In this document: positions 7,497-13,363 of the stretch, one piece after another | Position numbering within the stretch: the stretch's first letter is position 1 | Layout of the letters: each line of letters starts with the position of its first letter | Origin: Candidatus Jorgensenbacteria bacterium | GTDB lineage: Bacteria; Patescibacteriota; Minisyncoccia; UBA6257; GWB1-50-10 | Assembly: GCA_016234345.1 (NCBI GenBank) | Contig: JACRFG010000076.1 | Span: 1-37,678 of the forward strand | Length of the DNA: 37,678 bases | Direction: 5' to 3' | Position numbers and translations under genes: made by a program | The notes under the pieces: generated by a model | What the model saw: only the letters and a program-made list of their open reading frames with translations | Database searches by the model: none | What the model was told of the DNA's origin: nothing

Positions 7497-7524
7497 ATCC
7501 CGTTGGCCAATGGACCAACGGGAT
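7497..7524 (-). terminator. Terminator of sufB
   Basis: 10-bp stem ATCCCGTTGG / CCAACGGGAT with an 8-nt loop, 5 nt after the sufB stop, followed on the minus strand by TTTTTG. Confidence 0.85.
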
Positions 7525-7529
7525 GTAAT

Positions 7530-8978
7530 TTATCCAACACTACCCTCGAGACTGATGCCTAAAAGTTTCTGAGCTTCTACCGCGAACTCCATAGGGAGCT
7601 CCTTAAACACTTCTTTGCAGAATCCGCTCACAATCATATTTATCGCATCTTCCGGTTTGATGCCCCGTTGTCGGCAGTAAAAAAGCTGATCTTCGCCGAT
7701 CTTTGAAGTCGATGCCTCATGCTCGATCTGCGCGGTACTATTGTTGACTTCCAAATAAGGAAAGGTGTGGGCGCCGCACTCGTCGCCAACCAAGAGCGAA
7801 TCGCACTGCGAATAGTTTCTGGCGCGATCGGCTTTTTTCACGACTTTGACTAAACCGCGATATGAATTTTGCCCATGGCCGGCTGCAATACCTTTAGAAA
7901 CAATGGTGCTCTTCGTGTTTTTCCCTATATGGATCATCTTGGTTCCGGTATCGGCTTGCTGATAACGAGAAGTGACGGCCACCGAGTAGAATTCTCCGAT
8001 CGAATTATCACCTATCAAGAGGCAGCTCGGGTATTTCCAGGTAATGGCTGCGCCGGCTTCAACTTGCGTCCATGATATTTTCGAGTTGCGACCGGCGCAC
8101 TTGCCGCGCTTGGTCACAAAGTTGTAGATTCCACCGCGACCGAGTTCGTCGCCGGGATACCAATTCTGAATGGTCGAGTACTTGATTTGAGCATTATCGT
8201 GCGCGATAAGTTCCACGACAGCTGCGTGGAGCTGTTTTTCCGAACGTACCGGCGCACTGCAACCTTCAAGATAACTCACATAGCTTCCTTCATCGGCGAT
8301 GATAAGTGTCCGCTCGAATTGACCGGTTTCAGGATTATTCATGCGAAAGTAAGTTGAGAGTTCCATCGGGCAACGCACGCCCTTAGGTATATAAACGAAC
8401 GAACCATCGCTAAACACCGCAGAGTTCAAAGCGGAGAAAAAATTGTCGGTGTAGGGCACGACCGAACCCAAATATTTACGAACCAACTCCGGATGGTTTT
8501 GAACCGCTTCGGAGAACGAACAAAAAATAATGCCGTGTTTGGCCAATTCTTCTTTAAAGGTTGTTGCAACGGAAACGCTATCAAACACGGCATCAACCGC
8601 GACACCCACGAGCCGCTTTTGTTCTCCAAGAGAAATGCCCAACTTTTCGTACGTCTTCAAAATCTCGGGATCGACATCAGATAGGCTTGCCGGACCTCTC
8701 AATTTCGATTTGGGTGCGGCGTAATAAATTTGATCTTGATAATCAATGGGATCGTGTTTGATATTAGCCCATGTAGGCTCTTGTATGGTGAGCCAGTGTC
8801 GATACGCCTTAAGACGCCACTCAAGAAGCCATGCCGGTTCCTGTTTCTTCGCAGAAATAAAACGGACCGTGTCTTCATTTAAACCTCTCGCCGCTGTATC
8901 TGATTCAACCTGAGTTTCAAAACCGTACTGGTACGGACGGTCAACAAATTCTTGAGCTTTCTTTTCGTCAGTCGACAT
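7530..8978 (-). CDS. sufB: Fe-S cluster assembly protein SufB
   Basis: 482 residues, the usual SufB length. ATG at 8978 is preferred over an upstream in-frame codon at 8993 because GGAG sits 5 nt before it. The beta-helix core is intact: FVYIPKGVRCPMELSTYFRMN, ADEGSYVSYLEGCSAP and NWYPGDELGRGGIYNFVTKRG. The C-terminal functional region is intact too: NYSQCDSLLVGDECGAHTFP, which holds the Cys equivalent to E. coli Cys405, then IEHEASTSKIGEDQLFYCRQRG. In other bacteria SufB forms the SufBC2D scaffold that builds [4Fe-4S] clusters with ATPase SufC and desulfurase SufS. Neither sufC, sufD nor sufS is in this window, and sufB has its own promoter and terminator. Confidence 0.95.
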   Translation of the reverse strand: MSTDEKKAQEFVDRPYQYGFETQVESDTAARGLNEDTVRFISAKKQEPAWLLEWRLKAYRHWLTIQEPTWANIKHDPIDYQDQIYYAAPKSKLRGPASLSDVDPEILKTYEKLGISLGEQKRLVGVAVDAVFDSVSVATTFKEELAKHGIIFCSFSEAVQNHPELVRKYLGSVVPYTDNFFSALNSAVFSDGSFVYIPKGVRCPMELSTYFRMNNPETGQFERTLIIADEGSYVSYLEGCSAPVRSEKQLHAAVVELIAHDNAQIKYSTIQNWYPGDELGRGGIYNFVTKRGKCAGRNSKISWTQVEAGAAITWKYPSCLLIGDNSIGEFYSVAVTSRYQQADTGTKMIHIGKNTKSTIVSKGIAAGHGQNSYRGLVKVVKKADRARNYSQCDSLLVGDECGAHTFPYLEVNNSTAQIEHEASTSKIGEDQLFYCRQRGIKPEDAINMIVSGFCKEVFKELPMEFAVEAQKLLGISLEGSVG

Positions 8979-9021
8979 AATCACTCCAATCAATATTAAG
9001 TTTTCGGATACTATCTAGAAG

Positions 9022-9050
9022 TATACAACCGATACGCACAAATTCGTCAA
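9022..9050 (-). promoter_or_regulatory. Promoter for sufB
   Basis: Minus strand: TTGACG (9045-9050), 17 bp, then TGTATA (9022-9027). It begins only 3 nt beyond the tRNA-like CCA at 9054-9056. Confidence 0.7.
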
Positions 9051-9053
9051 CTT

Positions 9054-9070
9054 TGGTGGACCTGCGGGGA
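9054..9070 (-). repeat. Detached copy of the tRNA-Ala 3' end with a CCA tail
   Basis: Minus strand reads TCCCCGCAGGTCC-A-CCA. Its first 14 nt match exactly the 3' end of the intact tRNA-Ala at 9250-9263 (acceptor CAGGTCC plus discriminator A). The intact gene lacks encoded CCA, whereas this copy has it. The copy has no T-loop, anticodon arm or D-arm of its own. It looks like one side of an attachment-site pair. Confidence 0.7.
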
Positions 9071-9107
9071 ATTTCACGTCGTCCTTCAATTTGGCTCAGG
9101 ACTCCTT

Positions 9108-9125
9108 AAAAACCTCTCGGTTTTT
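9108..9125. terminator. Small terminator-like hairpin in the sufB/tRNA-Ala gap
   Basis: AAAAACC-TCTC-GGTTTTT, a 7-bp symmetric A/T-tract hairpin inside the 193-bp segment between the two tRNA-Ala 3' ends. It could terminate in either direction. Confidence 0.6.
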
Positions 9126-9189
9126 AATTCCGCCTCGGATGGCTCATTCCTACACGGGGAAAACTAACTTTCCCCCGACCCCCTTTTGC

Positions 9190-9270
9190 GTTCAACTCCC
9201 CCGTCATAAAAACAAACAAGCTCCTAATTCTAGAAGCTTGCTTTGTTTGTGGACCTGCGGGGAGTTGAAC
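9190..9270. repeat. 12-bp inverted repeat pairing the tRNA-Ala T-arm with its trailer
   Basis: GTTCAACTCCCC at 9190-9201 is the exact reverse complement of GGGGAGTTGAAC at 9259-9270, which is the T-arm of tRNA-Ala. The terminator hairpin is nested between them. In a precursor transcript the T-arm could fold either into the tRNA or into this long hairpin. Confidence 0.75.
9206..9247 (-). terminator. Terminator after tRNA-Ala
   Basis: AACAAA + CAAGCT pair with AGCTTG + TTTGTT across a 12-nt loop with one bulged C. On the minus strand the stem is followed by TTTTTATG. It starts 3 nt after the tRNA 3' end. Confidence 0.7.
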
Positions 9271-9320
9271 CCCGGACTCATCCATGCCATGGATGCGTGT
9301 TACCGCTATACTACAGGCCC
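9250..9320 (-). tRNA. tRNA-Ala(GGC)
   Basis: 71 nt. Acceptor GGGCCTG / CAGGTCC contains the G3-U70 wobble pair, the identity element read by alanyl-tRNA synthetase. Anticodon stem CATCC/GGATG closes loop ATGGCAT, anticodon GGC. T-loop TTCAACT, discriminator A, no encoded CCA. The D-arm is short and imperfectly paired. Confidence 0.93.
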
Positions 9321-9382
9321 TTAATTTACCGTTTTCAATTCTAAACGAATAAATAACGGACCGCAATCTATTTGACCGTAAA

Positions 9383-10084
9383 CTACCTTCCAAAACGCCG
9401 TTCGGTGCGTTTAAAGGCTTCTAAAACATTTTTAAATTCTTGGGGTGAAAAATCAGGCCAAAGAGTTTCCGTAAAGTGGAGCTGGGCATCAGCCACGTCC
9501 CACATCATAAAACCATCCGACCAATGCGGTTCGCCGCCAGTACGAATAACCAAATCGACCGGCGGAAGATCACCGGTCCAAAGAATATTTTTTATTAATG
9601 ATGAATCTATTTTATTCCAATCTTTAACCGATAATGCGACAACTTTTTTAAAAGCTTCGATCATTTCGTCGATACCACTATAAGCCATAAGGAATGTAAG
9701 TCTATAATTTTGATATTCTTTTGTTCGCTTCAAAATTTCTTCCATTGGTTTTTTAGTCGCTTCAGGAAATAATTCTCGCCAACGACCGATGATGTCAACA
9801 TTAATTTTATTTTTATGAATATCGTCGCTTATCAATAAACGCTTGAAGTAAATTCTAAAAATATCGAAAAGATGTTTGCGCTCGCTTGCCGATCGATCGG
9901 TAACGTTTGCCACGGACGAACCCCAAAAAGTTATGAACGGAATTTTATAATCAAGCGCCGTCCGCAATATCTTTTCGGTGTTTTTAGCACCAGCCATGTG
10001 ACCGAAATAAGAGGGACGCTTTTTACGCTTTGCCCACCTACGATTACCATCGGGAATGATCGCAACGTGTTTCGGTAAAACCAT
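9383..10084 (-). CDS. uppS: Undecaprenyl diphosphate synthase (cis-prenyltransferase)
   Basis: 233 residues. It condenses isopentenyl units with farnesyl diphosphate to make the C55 carrier lipid for cell-wall and glycan export, and acts as a soluble dimer at the membrane. Catalytic Asp12 lies in HVAIIPDGNRRWAKR, followed by FGHMAGA (His29) and the C-terminal diphosphate-binding segment RTGGEPHWSDGFMMW. Two motifs diverge: the usual S-x-E-N-W is SVANV (Glu replaced by Ala, Trp by Val), and the usual RTSGE-RLSNF is RTGGEPHWSDG. Chain length of the product may therefore differ from C55; a shorter-chain cis-prenyltransferase is the alternative. It lies between tRNA-Val and tRNA-Ala in the same direction, with 21- and 62-nt gaps. 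Confidence 0.9.
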   Translation of the reverse strand: MVLPKHVAIIPDGNRRWAKRKKRPSYFGHMAGAKNTEKILRTALDYKIPFITFWGSSVANVTDRSASERKHLFDIFRIYFKRLLISDDIHKNKINVDIIGRWRELFPEATKKPMEEILKRTKEYQNYRLTFLMAYSGIDEMIEAFKKVVALSVKDWNKIDSSLIKNILWTGDLPPVDLVIRTGGEPHWSDGFMMWDVADAQLHFTETLWPDFSPQEFKNVLEAFKRTERRFGR

Positions 10085-10105
10085 AATCGAGTAAAAATTA
10101 TTTTG

Positions 10106-10177
10106 TGGGCGTTAGAGGGATTGAACCTCTGACCTTTTGCGTGTCATGCAAACGCTCTACCACTGAGCTAAACGCCC
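10106..10177 (-). tRNA. tRNA-Val(GAC)
   Basis: 72 nt. Acceptor GGGCGTT / AACGCCC, discriminator A. Anticodon stem TTTGC/GCAAA with loop ATGACAC, anticodon GAC. T-arm AGAGG-TTCAATC-CCTCT. No encoded CCA. It sits 21 nt upstream of the uppS start and may be co-transcribed with it. Confidence 0.95.
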
Positions 10178-10181
10178 AAAT

Positions 10182-10204
10182 ACAACAATCAGATTAATGT
10201 TGTA
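10182..10204 (-). terminator. Weak hairpin after the 109-residue gene
   Basis: TACAAC / GTTGTA with a 11-nt loop, between the stop at 10216 and tRNA-Val. No strong T-run; read-through into tRNA-Val is possible. Confidence 0.4.
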
Positions 10205-10215
10205 CACCAGTGAAT

Positions 10216-10545
10216 TTAAGGATGTTTTTCTTTGCGCAGCGCTTTAGTTTTTTGAAAGGCTAAGGCGACATCGTCGTCGGGAAATCTCAAGCGCGCCTCA
10301 ACAACATCCTGTAGTTTTTCTTGCGGAATTTCGGTGCCGAGCGGAACTTTACCGCCTAACAGCTTGGTAAACCCCATACGTCGTTCAGTTCCATCATTGT
10401 TATGTATAGCGACAATAATCTCGTCGGTACTATTCTTGACTACAGTTACTGTCTTACCCAGCTCAATGGCCACATCCTGAATCATATGCAACAGTTTACG
10501 CTCATCCTCATTCGACATTTTTTCTACGAACCCTGACTCCTTCAT
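10216..10545 (-). CDS. Small soluble protein of unknown function
   Basis: 109 residues, mixed charge, no membrane segment, no cysteine. An N-terminal helix (about 10-30, NEDERKLLHMIQDVAIELGK) is followed by strands TVTVVKNSTDEIIVAIHNN and a basic loop. The C-terminal half carries PDDDVALAFQKTKALRKEKHP. No family recognised. The ATG at 10545 lies about 5 nt after the start predicted from a good promoter, so translation may be nearly leaderless. An internal ATG at codon 10 has an AAGGAG too far upstream to be convincing. Confidence 0.6.
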   Translation of the reverse strand: MKESGFVEKMSNEDERKLLHMIQDVAIELGKTVTVVKNSTDEIIVAIHNNDGTERRMGFTKLLGGKVPLGTEIPQEKLQDVVEARLRFPDDDVALAFQKTKALRKEKHP

Positions 10546-10556
10546 TTATGTTTTAC

Positions 10557-10585
10557 ATAATACCCAAATCAACATTGTATCGCAA
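10557..10585 (-). promoter_or_regulatory. Promoter for the 109-residue gene
   Basis: Minus strand: TTGCGA (10580-10585), 17 bp, TATTAT (10557-10562). Only 11 nt separate the -10 from the ATG, so the 5' leader would be about 5 nt. Confidence 0.65.
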
Positions 10586-10597
10586 CCATAAAACATA

Positions 10598-10630
10598 ATC
10601 CCGCCAAACCTTATATAGATTAGGCGGGAT
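10598..10630 (-). terminator. Terminator of the PPK2 gene
   Basis: 8-bp stem ATCCCGCC / GGCGGGAT with a 17-nt loop, 16 nt past the stop; downstream T-run is interrupted (TTATGTTTTATGG). Confidence 0.65.
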
Positions 10631-10645
10631 ATTACTCTTTTAAAA

Positions 10646-11506
10646 TCACTTGTGCTTAAGATCGTCCTTCAGAACCAGAAGTTCCCTGCGTCGCTCCAAA
10701 GGTATGACCGGATATCTCAACTTCATTCGCTTCAGGCGCTTCACTACGATATCGGCAACAGCCGCCCGAGTGACCCATTTATGATCAGCCGGCACAACAT
10801 ACCACGGCGCATGTTTGGTGCTGGTTTTGCTCAACACTGCTTCGTACGCTTTCATGTACTCCTTCCAACGCAAACGCTCTCCGATGTCGCCAGCCGAAAA
10901 CTTATAATTTTTTTCTTTTATCTCGATACGCTGAGTAAACCGAGCTGTCTGTTCACTTTTGGATAAATGGAGGAAAAACTTGAGAATTACAATGCCATTC
11001 CTCGTAAGATATTCCTCAAAGTTATTAATATCACGAAACCGATTAGTCCAAATATCGTTCATGGTCTCGGGCGGCAAATTCTGCTTCGCCAAAAACTCGG
11101 GATGTACGCGCACCACAACCATTTCTTCGTACCATGAACGGTTCCAAACCGTAATATGACCTCGAGCCGGCAAATGTGGCGTATGTCGCCAAATCCAATC
11201 ATGATTCAAGGCTTCTTCGGACGGCCGCTTGAAACTAACCACATTGAACCCATGCGGATCGATCTCGGAAAAAACATTCCTTACGCACGTATCCTTGCCA
11301 GCCGCGTCCATAGCCTGAACAATGACCAAGACCCCGTATCGCCCTTGAGCATAAAGAAGGTTTTGATATTCACCCAACTTCAACGCTCGTCGTTCTACGA
11401 ATTTCTTCGAGTCTTTTTTTCCTTTAAATCCAAGCCAAGAATCTGTCTTAAGTTTCTTCAACTTAACCAATTCCCCCGGTTTAACCAAGAGATCACTGTC
11501 GTTCAT
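10646..11506 (-). CDS. PPK2-family polyphosphate kinase
   Basis: 286 residues from the ATG at 11506; a TTG codon directly before it could add one residue, and AAGGA serves either. PPK2 enzymes transfer phosphate between polyphosphate and nucleotides. The P-loop is intact (VQAMDAAGKDTCVRNVF, residues about 64-79), as is the SFKRPSEEALNHDWIWRH segment. The Walker B-like region VWNRSWYEEMVVVRVHP follows. The lid module is complete (GERLRWKEYMKAYEAVL to TSTKHAPWYVVPADHKW). Single-domain size and the APWYVVPADHKW tail fit the class that phosphorylates AMP and ADP to regenerate ATP; class assignment is inferred. An organism with limited energy metabolism would profit from polyphosphate-driven NTP regeneration. 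Monocistronic. Confidence 0.92.
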   Translation of the reverse strand: MNDSDLLVKPGELVKLKKLKTDSWLGFKGKKDSKKFVERRALKLGEYQNLLYAQGRYGVLVIVQAMDAAGKDTCVRNVFSEIDPHGFNVVSFKRPSEEALNHDWIWRHTPHLPARGHITVWNRSWYEEMVVVRVHPEFLAKQNLPPETMNDIWTNRFRDINNFEEYLTRNGIVILKFFLHLSKSEQTARFTQRIEIKEKNYKFSAGDIGERLRWKEYMKAYEAVLSKTSTKHAPWYVVPADHKWVTRAAVADIVVKRLKRMKLRYPVIPLERRRELLVLKDDLKHK

Positions 11507-11648
11507 CAATGTTTCCTTATAGAATTGCGGTATGTGTTATCTATGGTAATTACTAGTAATAGATAATATAATAATCACCTCGTCGTGTCAATATATTATG
11601 TACGATGAATCGATAGTTGATTATTATAGATAGAAGTCGGTTCCGTCG

Positions 11649-11723
11649 GCCCCCGTAGCTCAATGGACAGAGCGGATCCGTCCTAAGGATACAATGGGAG
11701 TTCGATTCTTCCCGGGGGCACCA
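11649..11723 (+). tRNA. tRNA-Arg(CCU)
   Basis: Acceptor GCCCCCG / CGGGGGC, discriminator A, and the CCA tail is encoded (11721-11723), unlike the other tRNAs here. Anticodon loop GTCCTAA gives CCU (arginine AGG). The 27-43 pair is a mismatch (G-A). The following CDS begins 21 nt downstream. Confidence 0.94.
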
Positions 11724-11743
11724 GACAATAAGAATCCATCACG

Positions 11744-12985
11744 ATGTTTTTGCAATTTAAAAACGATAAAACTGCTCTAACCGCCACGCTCATACTGTTT
11801 GCCTTGGGTATTTCGATACTTGCTTATACATCCATTAGCCGCGATACCCCGATTACTAAAAATTCTCCGGAGCGACCTTCTCCGCCAAAAAAATACGAAA
11901 CCGAACTGCGCATGCAAAATACCGGAGAGAGCATCGACGAATATGTGCGTAATCAAATGGCGGTTTGTTACGAGACCGGTGGTGAAAACGGCTGCTATAA
12001 AAAAATCGGCGATCTTTTTTACGATCAATTCGGTTTGGCACGAATGATTACAACATTGGAGCAAAACGAAAAATATCCGGAAGTTTACGCCCGCTGCCAC
12101 GAAGTTACCCATTACCTCGGCCGCCATGAATACACCGAAACCAAAAATATAGGCGAAGCTTTTGCAAGCTGTACTTCAATCTGCCACGGGGGATGTTTCC
12201 ACGGAATACTCGAAGGATATTTTGATGAACACAAAGAACCTTTCTTGAGCCACGAAGCAGTGCTCGCCCGCGACATATCTACGATCTGTGGCAAACAAAG
12301 TGACTACGTTATCCCCTGGTTGTATAACGAATGCGTACACGGCATCGGCCATGGTGCGATGTTTATAAACGACATGGATTTATTACATTCTCTGAAATTA
12401 TGCGATTTATTGCCCTCCGGTGAAAAACAAACTTGCTACGGCGGCGTGTTTATGGAAAACTCATCAAGCGCCACAAACCAAAATCATCCCACAAACTATT
12501 TAAGAAAGGATGATTTGATGTATCCCTGCTCAATACTCGAGGACAAATATCTTGATACTTGCTACCGCTACCAAAGTTCATATTTCGCCGAGCTTACTCA
12601 TTGGGATTGGCAAAAAACCATTGATCTTTGCATGCAAATACCCGAAATCTATCGCCGCGGGTGTTTAAGTATTGTTGGCAGCAACCAAGTCGGCTACACC
12701 CAGGATAAAAACGTAATGCGCGATAATTGCAAACTCGCACCAACGCCCGCTCTTAGAAATGAATGCGTACGGGGCGTGATGACTTCGTTCGGTGGCCGTT
12801 TCATTAATACACCAACACATCTAATCGAGTTTTGCTCTATTGTCGATAAGGAAAACAAGGAGACTTGCTACGGACGTATGAGTGAAATATTATCAGCATG
12901 GGGCTTGGATAACGTTAAAAAGAAAGGAGTCTGCGAAAACATAACCGATAAAGATTTTGTCGCAGCTTGTATTCAGCGAAATTAA
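11744..12985 (+). CDS. Secreted or anchored Cys/His-rich repeat protein, unknown family
   Basis: 413 residues. One hydrophobic helix (about 12-29) is an anchor or signal, followed by a Pro/Lys linker and an ectodomain of about 350 residues. The first half carries dense Cys/His clusters: CHEVTHYLGRHEY, CTSICHGGCFHGILEGYF and CVHGIGHGAMF. The second half is a run of repeats of the form C-x(10-11)-C followed by a short amphipathic helix: CDLLPSGEKQTCYGGV, CSILEDKYLDTCYRYQ, CMQIPEIYRRGCLSIV, CKLAPTPALRNECVRGVM, CSIVDKENKETCYGRM and CENITDKDFVAACIQRN. The regular cysteine pairs suggest one disulfide per unit in a helical solenoid; the HxxxH and HGxGHG clusters suggest metal binding. I cannot name a family. 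It starts 21 nt after tRNA-Arg without a clear SD. Confidence 0.82.
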   Translation: MFLQFKNDKTALTATLILFALGISILAYTSISRDTPITKNSPERPSPPKKYETELRMQNTGESIDEYVRNQMAVCYETGGENGCYKKIGDLFYDQFGLARMITTLEQNEKYPEVYARCHEVTHYLGRHEYTETKNIGEAFASCTSICHGGCFHGILEGYFDEHKEPFLSHEAVLARDISTICGKQSDYVIPWLYNECVHGIGHGAMFINDMDLLHSLKLCDLLPSGEKQTCYGGVFMENSSSATNQNHPTNYLRKDDLMYPCSILEDKYLDTCYRYQSSYFAELTHWDWQKTIDLCMQIPEIYRRGCLSIVGSNQVGYTQDKNVMRDNCKLAPTPALRNECVRGVMTSFGGRFINTPTHLIEFCSIVDKENKETCYGRMSEILSAWGLDNVKKKGVCENITDKDFVAACIQRN

Positions 12986-13065
12986 TTAGATTGGTGGGAT
13001 GCCAGAGTGGCCGAATGGGCCGCACTCGAAATGCGGTATGCCCGAAAGGGCATCGGAGGTTTTCC

Positions 13066-13114
13066 CGATTTGTCTAAAAATTTTATACTGGCTAGAATTT
13101 TTAGGCACAAATCG
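13066..13114 (+). repeat. AT-rich hairpin inside the split tRNA-Ser
   Basis: CGATTTGT (13066-13073) pairs with ACAAATCG (13107-13114), and inside it CTAAAAATT pairs with AATTTTTAG. The result is a long stem-loop directly after the tRNA-Ser 5' half. It could terminate the truncated transcript or mark the edge of an inserted element. Confidence 0.75.
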
Positions 13115-13130
13115 CAATCCCGCCTAAAGC

Positions 13131-13217
13131 GGAAGGTTGGCAGAGTGGTCTAATGCGCCACACTCGAAATGTGGTTGGGGAGAAATCCCCTCGGAGGTTC
13201 GAATCCTCCACCTTCCG
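13131..13217 (+). tRNA. tRNA-Ser(CGA), intact, nested
   Basis: 87 nt. Acceptor GGAAGGT / ACCTTCC, discriminator G. Anticodon stem CCACA/TGTGG with loop CTCGAAA, anticodon CGA. Long variable arm TGGGGAGAAATCCCCTC and T-arm GGAGG-TTCGAAT-CCTCC. CCA not encoded. The flanks AAAGC (13126-13130) and GCTTT (13217-13221) extend the acceptor stem by 5 bp in the precursor. It has the same anticodon as the interrupted tRNA that surrounds it. Confidence 0.95.
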
Positions 13218-13236
13218 CTTTGTGCGGGACGAATCC

Positions 13237-13256
13237 CCGCCTGCCGGCGAGCAGGC
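13237..13256. repeat. 20-bp palindromic insertion in the tRNA-Ser 3' end
   Basis: CCGCCTGCCGGCGAGCAGGC; the arms GCCTGC / GCAGGC can form a hairpin. It separates CGAATCC from TCCTCCCACCG, whose direct junction would restore a tRNA T-stem. GC-rich palindromes of this look are, as I recall, dispersed in some Patescibacteria genomes; copy number here needs a genome search. Confidence 0.6.
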
Positions 13257-13363
13257 TCCTCCCACCGCATCAAATCGAAAAATCTTGCGGTCTATGGCGA
13301 TAAGGTAATCAAAATTGCACAAAATCACTTTAAAAACGTGGGTCTTTGTTGTAGGGTTAAATC

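Larger units (their letters stand above)
12993..13267 (+). pseudogene. Interrupted tRNA-Ser(CGA): halves separated by a nested tRNA-Ser
   Basis: 12993-13061 carries the acceptor 5' strand GGTGGGA, D-arm, anticodon arm CCGCA-CTCGAAA-TGCGG (CGA), a full serine variable arm and the T-stem 5' strand GGAGG plus TT. The expected remainder is absent there. Instead CGAATCC occurs at 13230-13236 and TCCTCCCACCG at 13257-13267. Joining the three pieces gives a perfect T-arm (GGAGG-TTCGAAT-CCTCC), a perfect acceptor pair (TCCCACC) and the serine discriminator G. The gaps are 168 bp (13062-13229, with a hairpin and a complete tRNA-Ser) and 20 bp (13237-13256, a palindromic repeat). A poorer acceptor match (TCCCGCC, one wobble) also exists at 13118-13124. 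Confidence 0.65.

Noticed and set aside
7402..7518. 39-residue N-terminal extension of the zinc-ribbon protein
   Set aside because: It starts upstream of the predicted promoter, overlaps the sufB terminator and lacks an SD, whereas the TTG at 7401 has one.
9054..9320. A tmRNA or other long tRNA-like RNA spanning both tRNA-Ala 3' ends (5' GGGCCTG pairs with CAGGTCC plus CCA)
   Set aside because: A complete tRNA-Ala is folded within it, and there is no tag reading frame or second T-arm next to the CCA; duplication of the 3' end explains the pairing.
12993..13125. First tRNA-Ser with its 3' acceptor strand at 13118-13124
   Set aside because: It needs a wobble, lacks the serine discriminator G and has no T-arm; the match at 13257-13267 is longer and perfect.
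13062..13229. A group I or archaeal-type intron in the tRNA-Ser
   Set aside because: The segment contains a complete tRNA gene, is far too short for a group I core, and no bulge-helix-bulge was seen at the junctions. Insertion is simpler, though RNA-level joining is not excluded.
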